A program made the position numbers and the translations under genes. 64,000 bases of DNA from Candidatus Thorarchaeota archaeon SMTZ1-45 (GTDB taxonomy: Archaea > Asgardarchaeota > Thorarchaeia > Thorarchaeales > Thorarchaeaceae), in the NCBI GenBank assembly GCA_001563335.1, contig LRSL01000013.1, positions 1-64,000 of the forward strand, read 5' to 3'. Under the pieces are notes generated by a model that saw nothing but the letters and a program-made list of their open reading frames with translations, ran no database searches and had not been told where the DNA came from. Below are positions 35,459 to 45,376 of the stretch, piece by piece. Position 1 is the stretch's first letter. The number at the start of each line of letters is the position of its first letter.

Positions 35459-36268
35459 CTAGGAGTCATGTCCGAGTAACCTGAGCAGTGTAACCTCACT
35501 GAGTAATCCAAGTCTTTCAGCAATGGATTCCACTGCTTTCACTGCAGGTGATTCTCCATTAAGCTCAAATAATGGAGCTCCGCGGTAGTTGACTTTCGAG
35601 AGTTCTTCATCACTGGGGATTAATCCAATGAGCAGCATGTCTTCTGCTGCAAATTGATTTCCTAATTCCTCCTCCATATCTAAAGGAAACCTATTCCCAA
35701 TCACTACAATCTTTTTAAACTCGATATGAACCTCCTTTGCTAAGTCCCTTATCCTCAAGGCTGCCTCAAAAGCAGCTCTTGAAGGGTCGACAACAATAAT
35801 GAGAACATCCACATTTCGATTTGTACGTCTACTCAGATGTTCAAGACCCGCACTCATATCTAACAAGGTAATCTCATAGTTCTTGCTTAGGGTATCCAAG
35901 ATTTGTGTTAGGAGCCGATTTACATAGCAATAACACCCTTCTCCTTCGGTTCTCCCCATAGCAAGGAAGTCAAACTTTGGGTTCTCGACGAGTGCTTCGA
36001 ATATCTCTCCCTCAAGAACATCTTGTTTCGCTACTTCTCCCGAATATGTGCCCTCATCTATATCCTTACGAAGCCTAGTCGCAATTGATCCAACTGACTT
36101 CACTACTTCTATTCCAAGTGCTCGTGGGAGATTCATAACCGGGTCAGCATCAACAACGAGAAGGTCTCTTTTTGTCTTCTCAGTGACGATGCGTGTAAGA
36201 AGAGCAGCTGTTGTTGTCTTTCCCACACCACCCTTGCCTGACACCGAGATTACGAGACGTTCTCTCAT
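35459..36268 (-). CDS. cooC: CooC/AcsF-type nickel-insertion ATPase 1
   Basis: MinD/ParA-like ATPase that helps insert nickel into CODH/ACS. 269 residues from ATG 36268; an upstream ATG at 36295 is also possible. It shows deviant Walker A GKGGVGKTTT, the VDADP motif, a CxC metal site (GEGCYCYVN) and LLDMSAGLEH. It is the last gene of the CODH/ACS operon, 11 bp after cdhE. Confidence 0.9.
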   Translation of the reverse strand: MRERLVISVSGKGGVGKTTTAALLTRIVTEKTKRDLLVVDADPVMNLPRALGIEVVKSVGSIATRLRKDIDEGTYSGEVAKQDVLEGEIFEALVENPKFDFLAMGRTEGEGCYCYVNRLLTQILDTLSKNYEITLLDMSAGLEHLSRRTNRNVDVLIIVVDPSRAAFEAALRIRDLAKEVHIEFKKIVVIGNRFPLDMEEELGNQFAAEDMLLIGLIPSDEELSKVNYRGAPLFELNGESPAVKAVESIAERLGLLSEVTLLRLLGHDS

Positions 36269-36279
36269 ATGAGTTAATT

Positions 36280-37695
36280 TCACTCCTCTTTCCATTTTCC
36301 CTCTTGAAGAAATTTTGGAATCCCACTTGAGTCACGTGGACCAACTTTGACAGTCCAACCACTGACCTCCTCTGTTTCGCCGCTGATTCTTGCAGCCATT
36401 CCTGGACTAATCAATATCTTGTGATTCACTTTTTCAGCCACTTTATATTCCTCTAGAGCTTCAGCGACACCATCAGCTGTTAGCTTTCGACCCGCCACTG
36501 CAGACTGGACACTCATTCCCTCTGTATCAACCACAAGCAAGTATGCATTGACACCTGCTTGCTTGATGTCACTCTCGACAGTAAAGTATGTCAGAGCAAA
36601 ATTAGTTGTATACATTACAGGTGATTCAGAATCCACTTCTCCAAATTCCATCAATCCTGGCTCGACTGCTACTGGCTTTACAGGATCTGTGTAGAGGTTG
36701 CTACGGAGAAATGTTAGAGGGAGATTGGTCCACATATCTACGCTGTGCAAGACAAGTATGTCTGTGTACCTTACGATCTGAGCTGATGCAGTTAGGACTT
36801 CATCCCATTTAGTCAGCTCAGGGGCTTCGTCCTTCTTATAATCCGCCCAGACTGTAATTGGAGCACCAAGTATTGGATAACCGAGTAGCTCGTTGTCTTC
36901 GATTATTGATGAACGTCTCAATTGTGTGAAATCATCAACTGTATTTCCAAGACCTGTTCTGGAAGTGGTACCTGGGTCGAGGACAATATCCTCCACGCCT
37001 ATAGCACGAAGCGTACCCACAAGTGAAGCAAGATTGTTAAGACTCCCCGGTGCACATGCCACAAGTGGTAGATTGTGTTTGGCTGCAAGCTCACCAACTT
37101 CCGCCCATGTTTCTAAGGTGGCTGCATAGAGCAGAGGACGTTTGTCTGCTATAGCTTTAGCTGCTGCAGCAAGCATCTTTGGATCTAAGGAACAGAGAAT
37201 TATTGGCCAGTCAGTCAGTTTGGTCAGTTTCTTTGCTGCGGCAGCAAAGGTCTTTGGGTCTTGAGAAACCCCCCTAAGAGCAATCCCATCAAGATGGAGG
37301 TTTGTACCAATATAGACATAGGTCCATTCTTCTATGGATTTGACTCTCGCAGCCAATCCCTCTGCATCAAGTGTGTCTGGTGCATCAAGGAAGAATGCAG
37401 TTGGATTGCTCCATCTCAAATCATGCCGATAGAGTACTAGTTTTCCTCCAACACTCACAGCTTTCTCCCCAGTCCCGATTACAACTTCTCTGATTGGCGG
37501 TCGAACTAAATTCTTGAGTTTCTCTAGTTTCTTTGCATACTTTGCCTCATCAAACAGAGGTGTACAAGTTTTGAGTTTAACTGTGTGTTCAGCCATCTTT
37601 GTAGCAAACGCCATGCAGTTTGCCTCACCACAAACTTGACAGTTTGTACCTGGGAGGAGTGGGTAGATCTCAAGTGGTCCTGGCAATTTAGCCAT
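36280..37695 (-). CDS. cdhE: CODH/ACS gamma subunit (corrinoid iron-sulfur protein large subunit)
   Basis: Carries the methyl-corrinoid with CdhD and passes the methyl group to ACS. 471 residues from ATG 37695, overlapping the cdhD stop (TAATG), with GGAGGG upstream. The N-terminal [4Fe-4S] module has C19, C22, C27 and C44 (TNCQVCGEANCMAFATK). A TIM barrel follows, then a C-terminal corrinoid-binding domain. A longer open frame to 37773 would run inside cdhD and is not needed. Confidence 0.95.
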   Translation of the reverse strand: MAKLPGPLEIYPLLPGTNCQVCGEANCMAFATKMAEHTVKLKTCTPLFDEAKYAKKLEKLKNLVRPPIREVVIGTGEKAVSVGGKLVLYRHDLRWSNPTAFFLDAPDTLDAEGLAARVKSIEEWTYVYIGTNLHLDGIALRGVSQDPKTFAAAAKKLTKLTDWPIILCSLDPKMLAAAAKAIADKRPLLYAATLETWAEVGELAAKHNLPLVACAPGSLNNLASLVGTLRAIGVEDIVLDPGTTSRTGLGNTVDDFTQLRRSSIIEDNELLGYPILGAPITVWADYKKDEAPELTKWDEVLTASAQIVRYTDILVLHSVDMWTNLPLTFLRSNLYTDPVKPVAVEPGLMEFGEVDSESPVMYTTNFALTYFTVESDIKQAGVNAYLLVVDTEGMSVQSAVAGRKLTADGVAEALEEYKVAEKVNHKILISPGMAARISGETEEVSGWTVKVGPRDSSGIPKFLQEGKWKEE

Positions 37696-38885
37696 TATGT
37701 TCCCTCCGGTATTGATAATGTTGTCCAATCTGGATAGTCTTCTGGTTTGATTGATTGTCGTTCCCTCATCCAATCCACCAGGTCATGTACAGTCTTGATC
37801 GCAGCAGGATGCATCATCATGAAAAGATCGTTACCTGCTAGCAATAAAGCTAGAGCAGTGACACTCTCCCAGATTGGACCTCGGAGTTCTCTTGGACCCA
37901 ACTCAGGATTATTCATCCAAGCCTCTCTAGCGGCCCATGCATTAGTTGTGCCTGAGCTGATGGGGAATCGTAGCTCCTCGTCTCCCAGCAGCCCTGCAAG
38001 TCGCATCCTTTGCATTATTGTAAAGGCATATTCTAGACCATATCCAAGAGCTGCAGTTGTAGGATCTATAACTATCTGCTCTGGAGTCAACCATTCGAAG
38101 AGTCTTCTATTGAGTTCCTTTTGTTGATTAATGTCAATCGAAGTCCATGACAAAACTACTTGATCATGTTTCTTGGCTGCTTCTGCAATTTCCTCGTAGA
38201 CATCTACTGTTGCAGAACATAGAAGCGTCCTCTCACCTTCACAGACTTCAGCCGCCTTTGCTAAAACTGGTCCGTCTTTTTCAGGGTCCCCTGCAGATCC
38301 AATCAAGATTGGTACTTTTACAGCTTGAAGAACCTCTTCAATTGTCTTGGCAGCATCTTTTGGTGAGGTGTCACCAAGCTGGCGATCAGTGCTAATAAGA
38401 TGGAGCGTGACCACATCTGCACCAAACTTGTCGACAACTAGTTTTGCCCACTCTGCTGGGTCGTCAAGAACCTCTTTGTAATGCATCTTGACCATCTTTG
38501 CTAGTGAGATAGGCATGTCAAAAACATCTGCAGCAATTATGGGTGGGTGTTTTGGAGGTGCTTGAAACAAGTCCCAAGCCGGAGCAGTATGTCCTCCAAT
38601 TGTTACAGTTTTGCTTCTTGTTCCACCTTGACCTTTCTTTGCTCCAAGAGTGATTTCTTGGATGACCTGCGTGTATTCACCCAATGGTGGTGTGAATGAA
38701 GCTGGGATTAATGACTTAGGCATTTCAAGTGCTGGACGAGCTGCAGCCTTTGCTATCTGTTGTACCATAGGTCGGAGAGCAAGTCTAAGCTCGTCAAGCT
38801 CTATAGTAACATTCTCAAGGACAAGTTCAGCAAAATCGCCGAACATATCATCCAGCGAAGTGGTCCTTTCCTTGTCTGTTGTCAT
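37695..38885 (-). CDS. cdhD: CODH/ACS delta subunit (corrinoid iron-sulfur protein small subunit)
   Basis: 396-residue TIM barrel partner of CdhE that positions the methyl donor for the corrinoid. The family sequence is clear in KTVTIGGHTAPAWDLFQAPPKHPPIIAADVFDMPI and VIDPTTAALGYGLEYAFTIMQRMRLAGL. It overlaps cdhC by 4 bp (ATGA) and cdhE by a TAATG junction, so the three are translationally coupled. Confidence 0.95.
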   Translation of the reverse strand: MTTDKERTTSLDDMFGDFAELVLENVTIELDELRLALRPMVQQIAKAAARPALEMPKSLIPASFTPPLGEYTQVIQEITLGAKKGQGGTRSKTVTIGGHTAPAWDLFQAPPKHPPIIAADVFDMPISLAKMVKMHYKEVLDDPAEWAKLVVDKFGADVVTLHLISTDRQLGDTSPKDAAKTIEEVLQAVKVPILIGSAGDPEKDGPVLAKAAEVCEGERTLLCSATVDVYEEIAEAAKKHDQVVLSWTSIDINQQKELNRRLFEWLTPEQIVIDPTTAALGYGLEYAFTIMQRMRLAGLLGDEELRFPISSGTTNAWAAREAWMNNPELGPRELRGPIWESVTALALLLAGNDLFMMMHPAAIKTVHDLVDWMRERQSIKPEDYPDWTTLSIPEGT

Positions 38886-40288
38886 TTCTTCTTGTCACCT
38901 TTTCCCGTTCTCCGGATAATTACTTTCTCAGCATAGATTTTGGCGTTCTTGAAGATAATTTCAAGTCCACCACCTACGCCTCCAACCATGGCTGTCATCT
39001 CTCCTGGAACTGCTATATAGTCAGTCCCGGCATCAGCCGCTAACACGGCTGCTTCAGCTTCTTCTTCCAACTCAACCCATCGGTTAACAACAGGATGACT
39101 CTTTTGTTTAAGAAATTCCTTAAGGTCCCCAATATTCATCGCATCATTCTCTGTGGCTATCCTATCCCTCACATCCTCAGGTATGAAGTCTACGATCCTC
39201 TCCATTACAGATTGAGGAACCCATACAATACGATTCCATCCATCATCAACCTGCAAGAACTTAGGAGATCGCATATATTCGATTGATATGCCATGGAATC
39301 CAGGAACCTGACGACCGCCAGCTGTTGAGTCCGCCATGCTTGAGAAAGGCAGTCCATTGACTGTATCACCCTTGAAGTCACGATGCACTATTCCTAGACC
39401 ATCCACTTCTGGAATCACGAAAGCAATGGCCTCAAAACAGCCACAACTAGTATGAGGTTTTTCAAAGGCACTATAGAGCGCAACCGAATTCACTTTCCCA
39501 AGTGACTTCTCAGTGTATGCTTGATTGACGCCAACATACTCTCCACGAAACTCGTCTATTGTTTCACCTTTCGGAATGGCATAGAGAGGTCCCTTTGGAT
39601 CAACTCGAGCTGCTGCTCTGCCATCAAACCAACTAATTGCTCCACAATTGGCATATCTCTGTGGTGTGATTGTACAGACATGTGTTGGAGCGAATGACTG
39701 ACAGAGTGAACATCCATAGAATGTATCGACTTCTGTATCACTGAGTCCTCGTGCACGTTCATCTCGCTGATTATATCGATTTATTGCATCATCATAGCGT
39801 TCAGCAACTACCTCTGGATCTGTGATGAATGTCACTTGAATTCTTTCAATGATGTTCATCTCACTCTTGAAAAGCCTCATCAAGACCTTTCCTAGAAAAT
39901 CAAATGAGTTGAATCCCTTCTCAAACGACTTCTTGCTGAGCCTTAACCAGATGTCATATCGCTGGTTAAGATGCATCATACCTTCTACGAAGTTGACATA
40001 TTCATGAATACGTCTCTCAATGACTCCTTCTAGATCTGGCTCAATCTCCTTACCAGCTACTTCGACAACTATTCCAAGAGGATGGTAACTTCCTTCCTCC
40101 ATGTCTTTCAAATCAGGACCTATTATGGTGACTTTTTCATCCTCGATATCGCCCATATCCCGAGCGATTGCAAGTTCGAATTTCTGTTCCATCTTCGGTC
40201 CACCGAGCTCGACAAACATATCTTTACCGCGAACTCGCTCACCTTCATATACCACACCAATATCTACAGGAATGTCTTCGAATGACAA
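38882..40288 (-). CDS. cdhC: CODH/ACS beta subunit (acetyl-CoA synthase)
   Basis: Forms acetyl-CoA from CO, methyl and CoA at the nickel A-cluster. The 468 residues lack the N-terminal CO-channel domain of bacterial AcsB, as in archaea. A-cluster ligands are visible: C193, C196, C205 and C215 for [4Fe-4S], and C282-G-C284 for the distal nickel (HTSCGCFE). The start is TTG at 40288 behind a strong GGAGGAGGT at the end of cdhB. Confidence 0.96.
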   Translation of the reverse strand: MSFEDIPVDIGVVYEGERVRGKDMFVELGGPKMEQKFELAIARDMGDIEDEKVTIIGPDLKDMEEGSYHPLGIVVEVAGKEIEPDLEGVIERRIHEYVNFVEGMMHLNQRYDIWLRLSKKSFEKGFNSFDFLGKVLMRLFKSEMNIIERIQVTFITDPEVVAERYDDAINRYNQRDERARGLSDTEVDTFYGCSLCQSFAPTHVCTITPQRYANCGAISWFDGRAAARVDPKGPLYAIPKGETIDEFRGEYVGVNQAYTEKSLGKVNSVALYSAFEKPHTSCGCFEAIAFVIPEVDGLGIVHRDFKGDTVNGLPFSSMADSTAGGRQVPGFHGISIEYMRSPKFLQVDDGWNRIVWVPQSVMERIVDFIPEDVRDRIATENDAMNIGDLKEFLKQKSHPVVNRWVELEEEAEAAVLAADAGTDYIAVPGEMTAMVGGVGGGLEIIFKNAKIYAEKVIIRRTGKGDKKK

Positions 40289-40289
40289 A

Positions 40290-40838
40290 TTACTTACCTC
40301 CTCCTACGAGTTTAAGAATCTCGTCGAGAACAGCATGATACTGCTTCTCCTTCATATTCGGGAAGGACCATTTTGCATGAGGCTGATAATGTCGTCCTAA
40401 TGCTATTGCAGTTAGATGAGTCCCAAAGTTCATCACAGAAGAGAGTAGGGTCCACTGCATATAATATGGGAGTCCATAGATGATTACCATATCGTATGGT
40501 CCTGTCCCAGATGGTCCTACCCAATCGGGGTCTTGTAACCGGAGTGCCAACTCCATTGCTCCCATTGATCTAGCATTCTCGAAGTCTTTCTCCAAGAACG
40601 CTTTGATTGCGCCACCAGTTGCAATGACAGGCATCTTCATTGCATTTGAAAGGGCAATTGCATAGTCAATCATATCACCCGTTCCATGCTTTTCTGTCAC
40701 AGCCTCAGAACCCACAATCAGAAGTGGTTTCTTGGCTTTTGAGAGGTCTCTCTTGAGGACTTCAGGTTTTGTAAGCGATTTAGCACTATCTGGCCCACAA
40801 ATCTCTCCTGTCTGCCAAGGTACAGGTCTCATCACCAT
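40290..40838 (-). CDS. cdhB: CODH/ACS epsilon subunit
   Basis: Accessory subunit bound to CdhA with a DHS-like NAD/FAD-binding fold (KPLLIVGSEAV, MPVIATGGAIKAFLEKDFE). 182 residues from ATG 40838, overlapping the cdhA stop in a TAATG junction with GGAGGTGG upstream. A further open stretch to 40904 lies inside cdhA and is a shadow. Confidence 0.94.
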   Translation of the reverse strand: MVMRPVPWQTGEICGPDSAKSLTKPEVLKRDLSKAKKPLLIVGSEAVTEKHGTGDMIDYAIALSNAMKMPVIATGGAIKAFLEKDFENARSMGAMELALRLQDPDWVGPSGTGPYDMVIIYGLPYYMQWTLLSSVMNFGTHLTAIALGRHYQPHAKWSFPNMKEKQYHAVLDEILKLVGGGK

Positions 40839-43180
40839 TAGGTTCCACCTCCCATTATTTGCTCCTTTAGGAGTGTTGGGTCTATAATCCTCCGCTCTTT
40901 CCACTTGTTCTCCTTCATCTGAGCCAGTATCTTGTCTTTCAGAGTGATTGGAATATCCGTATCACGTCTGATGTATTTCCAGACATCATCAGGGAAGAAG
41001 CCATAGTATTTCTCATGAATATCGATATAATGGCTTAGTTTAATTGACCGTCCCTTTCCTGTATCGTTGGGTCGAAGAACAAGTTTCGCTGTCATTACAT
41101 TCGCTTCTGCAACTGTTTCTGCTGCATAGAACAAATGTTCTGGACCCGGCGCAGTCAACACTCGATCTCCAGTACGTGCATCATAGACTGTCCAAGCTCT
41201 TTCTTCTTCAGCTTTTCCAAGCAACATTCTTCGGTATTTCGAACCGTGTGGCCCCACAATCACAGGAACCCCGAGTCTCCAGAAACCTGAAGCAATCGAA
41301 GCCGCTTTCTGAGACATAGCTCCCCAAGAGATACCAACTGCACCCACACGATTGTGAATATAATCGGCTATCTCTGCGTAATTTCCACGAAGGTTTCTTT
41401 TAGCGAAGATTGCTGCAATTTTGATAGCAGCACCAGCGATATGTGGATTGGATACGCATGATCCGACGTTGAGTACGCCGCCTGCATCGAATTCACCACT
41501 ACGTCGCTCGTAGATTGATTGTCCGTTCTCATCTTTTACATGTCCAGCTGATATTGCTGCGCAACCTGATGTTACGATGATATAACGTCGTTTAGCAAAC
41601 TCTTCAGCCATGTCATGAACATCCTTACCTCCCTGGGGGTAATTTGCACAACCAACATGCGCAATCACACCAGGTATCTCACCAAAGACGATTGGCTGAC
41701 CGACATTTCTGATTTCAGTGTCTTGGATAGCTCCTCGACCAGTCCGCACCATGTGTGTTTCATCTTTGCAATCTTGCTGAGCTGCAACAACCATCCAACT
41801 GTGTAAATCGTAGTCATTTGGACACGCAGACTCACAACGTGCACATCCAATGCAGTTCTGATAGACCTCCCGGAGTGGTTCAAAATTGCCTAACTGAGCT
41901 GCAAGTACAGCTTCCATTACAGGTTGATCATTTGGACATGCCCTAATGCACTCACTGCATTTTTTACAATTTTCAGCCATCTTCTGAATCTGTTTCTTTG
42001 ATGGGAAAAACTTCATTTTCCTTCTCTTTGGCATGACCGCAAGAGCGACCCTTGTGGCAACTTCACCAACCTTATGATGATCATGGATAAAGGCACCATC
42101 TATTTTGCCTGAAACAAGCTCCTCCACTATTGAGTCGACAGGGTCATCCGACCTCTCAGGTAATCCCATGACAGCTTTGTCACTAGTTGAGATGACAGGT
42201 GCTTTGACTTTCTTCGCCTCATTAACAACATTGGTCTGAACACACTGTTCGTCAACTACAACGACATCTGCCATCCCACTTCGAATATATCGAAGCTGCC
42301 ATGAGATAGGTCCAATTACCTTTGCATTTGGATCTCGTCGTGTGATATCCCATGCAGTGCAACACATTCCTCCAACCTCAACCTTGCTACCAATTTTCTT
42401 TTCGGTAATATAATCGGTTATCGAAGCGGCTGGTACTATATTGTGACCAATAGTCAATATGATGGCTTTACTAGTGTCCATCATGCCTATTCCTGACTCA
42501 ACAAGTGGTGCGTCAGGATCAGCTTTTGGAAAACCGAGAGTCGAAATTTGGACAAGGTCTGCAATCTCCATACTGACTTGGTCCACCATTCCAACATGGA
42601 GCACTTTGCTTTCAAAATCCAACCAACTCCCCTCTTGACCAGTATGTGTAGCTGAAAGGGTATGTGCCAATTGAGTTTCGCAATAATCAAGTATAATGCT
42701 CGCATCCTCAAGTTTTCTTGGTCTCATGCCTGTGACTAATCGAGAAACAGGTGCATGTATCTCAATTCCCGCTCCCTGAATGAGATCCGTACGAGGTCCA
42801 TACTCCTCAATCAGATGGTCGACCAGATGCCGAGCATGTGCAAGATGAGCTGAGCAACCTATATTGGCTGCTGCTAGCACAATCCTTGCTTGTTGACCCT
42901 TGATATCAATCCCACAAGCTCCTCTCTTGTCACCAGATAAATCACACTTCCCAAAAGTACAGAGACAACAAACCTGACAATAAGGCATGTATGAAGGGTG
43001 ATAACGAGATAGTAGCTTGTGATCCCATGCGCGGAGGTCAGTTGGATTTGGCATTGGTGTTGGACCCATAGGTTCATCCCATTCATCATCGACTATAGTG
43101 CCAATGCGAACTTCAAGTCCCTTGAACCTGCCAAGTCCAGTTTCTGCTTCGTCCGCTTTGAAGTAAGCTTTCTTCTTCAT
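40838..43180 (-). CDS. cdhA: CODH/ACS alpha subunit (carbon monoxide dehydrogenase)
   Basis: Reduces CO2 to CO at the Ni-Fe C-cluster, first gene of the operon. 780 residues from ATG 43180; the frame runs open to 43273 without family sequence. N-terminal cysteines for the B/D clusters (CQVCCLCTFGKCDL), two inserted [4Fe-4S] ferredoxin motifs typical of archaeal CdhA (CKKCSECIRACP, CIGCARCESACP) and C-cluster ligands (HVGCANYP, VTSGCAA, NVGSCVSN) are all present. Activity is expected to be complete. Confidence 0.96.
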   Translation of the reverse strand: MKKKAYFKADEAETGLGRFKGLEVRIGTIVDDEWDEPMGPTPMPNPTDLRAWDHKLLSRYHPSYMPYCQVCCLCTFGKCDLSGDKRGACGIDIKGQQARIVLAAANIGCSAHLAHARHLVDHLIEEYGPRTDLIQGAGIEIHAPVSRLVTGMRPRKLEDASIILDYCETQLAHTLSATHTGQEGSWLDFESKVLHVGMVDQVSMEIADLVQISTLGFPKADPDAPLVESGIGMMDTSKAIILTIGHNIVPAASITDYITEKKIGSKVEVGGMCCTAWDITRRDPNAKVIGPISWQLRYIRSGMADVVVVDEQCVQTNVVNEAKKVKAPVISTSDKAVMGLPERSDDPVDSIVEELVSGKIDGAFIHDHHKVGEVATRVALAVMPKRRKMKFFPSKKQIQKMAENCKKCSECIRACPNDQPVMEAVLAAQLGNFEPLREVYQNCIGCARCESACPNDYDLHSWMVVAAQQDCKDETHMVRTGRGAIQDTEIRNVGQPIVFGEIPGVIAHVGCANYPQGGKDVHDMAEEFAKRRYIIVTSGCAAISAGHVKDENGQSIYERRSGEFDAGGVLNVGSCVSNPHIAGAAIKIAAIFAKRNLRGNYAEIADYIHNRVGAVGISWGAMSQKAASIASGFWRLGVPVIVGPHGSKYRRMLLGKAEEERAWTVYDARTGDRVLTAPGPEHLFYAAETVAEANVMTAKLVLRPNDTGKGRSIKLSHYIDIHEKYYGFFPDDVWKYIRRDTDIPITLKDKILAQMKENKWKERRIIDPTLLKEQIMGGGT

Positions 43181-43271
43181 GCTTCGTTCAGTTCCTGTGC
43201 GTGGTAAATCGGCCAACACATAGCACCATAATAAGGTTGCGAATCTCACACAAAGTTGTGAGAATGTGCAC

Positions 43272-43287
43272 ATAACTAAAAATTAAC
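43272..43287 (-). promoter_or_regulatory. Probable promoter of the CODH/ACS operon
   Basis: On the minus strand TTAATTTTTAGTTA forms a TATA-like element. A start about 25 bp downstream would leave a leader of roughly 75 nt before cdhA. Confidence 0.5.
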
Positions 43288-43356
43288 CCAGTTAAGTAGT
43301 TCATTTAGGAAAGGAAACAATATTCCCCCTAGACTTTCAATTCGTAAGTGAGATAG

Positions 43357-44154
43357 CTAATTTCTAGTTTCTTCAATTAGATTTGTTTTAATCTCACGAA
43401 TCGCTTTCATTCCTATAGAATCAGGATCTAGATCTATGGGTGCTACACCTTTTCGATCCGCCTGCCTTATTTTTTCATCAAGAGGAACCATTCCAATAAG
43501 TGGAATTCCCTCACTCTCAACCCATTTTCTAATCATCTCATCATCATCAGAGCTTGCGACCTTATTACCAACTGCAAAAACCCGTCCAACATCTATATCC
43601 TTAGCAAGGGTTTTAATTTTTCCAAGAACGTCAAGTGAACGTCGACCAGGTTCTGCTACCACCAGTAATGCATCCATCCCTCTAGTTGTTCCTCGACCAA
43701 GATTCTCGATACCTGCATCCATATCCATTACGAATGCTTCATCAGTCCCAAGAATAAGATGTCGCATGAGCGTCTTGAGAAGTGTTGCTGAAGGACACAT
43801 GCATCCTGAGCCTCCAATCTCAACAGTACCAGCAACCAAGAGACTCACATTGTCAGGACCCTCTATAGCAAATTTGTTGGCAAGGTCATCTACATGAGGA
43901 TTGAGTTTGAAGAAACCACTATATCCTTGAGCTCCGTCAATTTGGAGTCGTTCCTCGATAAGTGTTTTGTTTTCAGTGAGTGGAACAATCTTCTTTGCAA
44001 CCTCTGAAGGTATCCCTAGGGCGGACCAGAGTGTGTAACTTGGATCTGCGTCAACTGCAAGTATCTTGAGTCCATCTCTGCCAAGTAGTCTTGCTAGTGT
44101 TCCAGCGATGGTAGTTTTACCAACGCCTCCTTTTCCTGCGACAGCGATTTTCAT
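43357..44154 (-). CDS. cooC: CooC/AcsF-type nickel-insertion ATPase 2
   Basis: 265-residue paralogue of the CooC at 35459. It has Walker A GKGGVGKTTIAGTLA at the very N-terminus, VDADPSYTL, the CxC site in GSGCMCPSATLL and MDMDAGIENLGRGT. It lies 15 bp after the FwdB-like gene, in the operon upstream of the cdh genes. Two CooC copies may serve CODH and ACS sites separately. Confidence 0.92.
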   Translation of the reverse strand: MKIAVAGKGGVGKTTIAGTLARLLGRDGLKILAVDADPSYTLWSALGIPSEVAKKIVPLTENKTLIEERLQIDGAQGYSGFFKLNPHVDDLANKFAIEGPDNVSLLVAGTVEIGGSGCMCPSATLLKTLMRHLILGTDEAFVMDMDAGIENLGRGTTRGMDALLVVAEPGRRSLDVLGKIKTLAKDIDVGRVFAVGNKVASSDDDEMIRKWVESEGIPLIGMVPLDEKIRQADRKGVAPIDLDPDSIGMKAIREIKTNLIEETRN

Positions 44155-44169
44155 TTTATAGTCTCCATT

Positions 44170-45366
44170 CTATGTTCTCTTCGTTCGTACAAGCTTGTGC
44201 AGTTTCATCAAAACTTCACTATGTTTCTCAGTGGCCACACTGGCTCTCCATTTTTTGAATTCTATCTCTTTCATATCCACTCTAATCATTGTTCCAGTGC
44301 CTGCAATGATAGCATCACTTGTGTGGACTGAAACAGTAGCCCTCTTGTCAGTCAATCCACCAGGTGGTCCTACATACAGAATTTGAGTCTTTGCAAGCGC
44401 CTTAGCTACAGAGCCTGGAAGATGTGCTAGAACATCATCACCTACCACTAGAGTAGTATCAAACTCTCCACTAGATATTCTATGCAACAACTCACCTACA
44501 ATTTCATGATCGTGAGTGGCTTTGATAACTCCCATAGTATTCGATTGAACAAACATTGGAAGCGCATATGCCTTTTTTCCAGTAGCTCGCAATGTTTCAA
44601 TAAGTTTGACCATTCCTGTGAGGTTAGTATCCTGATTTCCTGAATTTAACACTCCACTGCCATAGAAGATAATGATACAATCAGCTTTTTGGAGGTTTCT
44701 TACAAATCCTACCAACTCAATTCCAGGTATACCCAGAATCTTATCTTTGATTACTGATTTACCCTCAAGCTCAGAAATTACAGTATTTAGAAGTTCAACA
44801 TCTGATCCAATTGGAATGATGAGTCTGTGGTTTGCCATCTTCATTGTTTCAGTTTGTCGGACATCAACCACACCAATAGTTCGACTCTCTATTCCCTCAG
44901 GTATCTTCTCGCCACGCGGCAAGACAGCAAATCTGCTAGGATGCCGGTGTAGGCTCTCTGATGGGTCTGTTCCCCAGTAAATGATGAACTCACCATTGTT
45001 GCGAACATACTCGAGATCAATGTCAAGTCCTTCTGCATGAATAGTGTGTGACATTGCTTGCATGGGTCCCAAGTTTACGTTTGATCCAAAGTGTCCTTTG
45101 AGGGTCGCTGCAAGTTCAAGTCCCTCTCTAATTGCTTCATCAGTTGCATGAGTCCATCCAAAGAGAAGTAGGTTCGTTGTATTCATTAGAAGGTCTGCTG
45201 CTTTTTCTAGTTTCTTTTGAGTTGCTACTATTTTATGTGCTGTAACTGTTTCTAAATGCGTATGTCCCAATTTGCAGAGGCCAAGTGAATTTACACCTTT
45301 ACTAGAAATCTCAGCAGACACATCGTCACAGAGCAAAGAACAACCGTTGCACACGATATTTTCCAT
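44170..45366 (-). CDS. FwdB-like molybdopterin oxidoreductase subunit without metal-ligand Cys
   Basis: 398 residues similar to subunit B of formylmethanofuran dehydrogenase, the catalytic CO2-reducing subunit. The [4Fe-4S] motif C6-x2-C9-x3-C13-x17-C31 (CNGCSLLCDD) and the block FIIYWGTDPSESLHRHPSRF are family-typical. In FwdB a Cys or Sec in a VCHGP-like stretch binds W/Mo. The matching region here (GSNVNLGPMQAMSHTIHAEG, about 94-113) has no Cys. Catalysis of the standard kind is doubtful. Neighbours are an Fe-S protein and CooC; no fwdA or fwdC is in the window. Confidence 0.8.
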   Translation of the reverse strand: MENIVCNGCSLLCDDVSAEISSKGVNSLGLCKLGHTHLETVTAHKIVATQKKLEKAADLLMNTTNLLLFGWTHATDEAIREGLELAATLKGHFGSNVNLGPMQAMSHTIHAEGLDIDLEYVRNNGEFIIYWGTDPSESLHRHPSRFAVLPRGEKIPEGIESRTIGVVDVRQTETMKMANHRLIIPIGSDVELLNTVISELEGKSVIKDKILGIPGIELVGFVRNLQKADCIIIFYGSGVLNSGNQDTNLTGMVKLIETLRATGKKAYALPMFVQSNTMGVIKATHDHEIVGELLHRISSGEFDTTLVVGDDVLAHLPGSVAKALAKTQILYVGPPGGLTDKRATVSVHTSDAIIAGTGTMIRVDMKEIEFKKWRASVATEKHSEVLMKLHKLVRTKRT

Positions 45367-45376
45367 TCAAAACCAC

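Noticed and set aside
44170..45366. Selenocysteine in the FwdB-like protein
   Set aside because: The frame has no internal TGA, and the expected Cys/Sec region is read through with ordinary codons.
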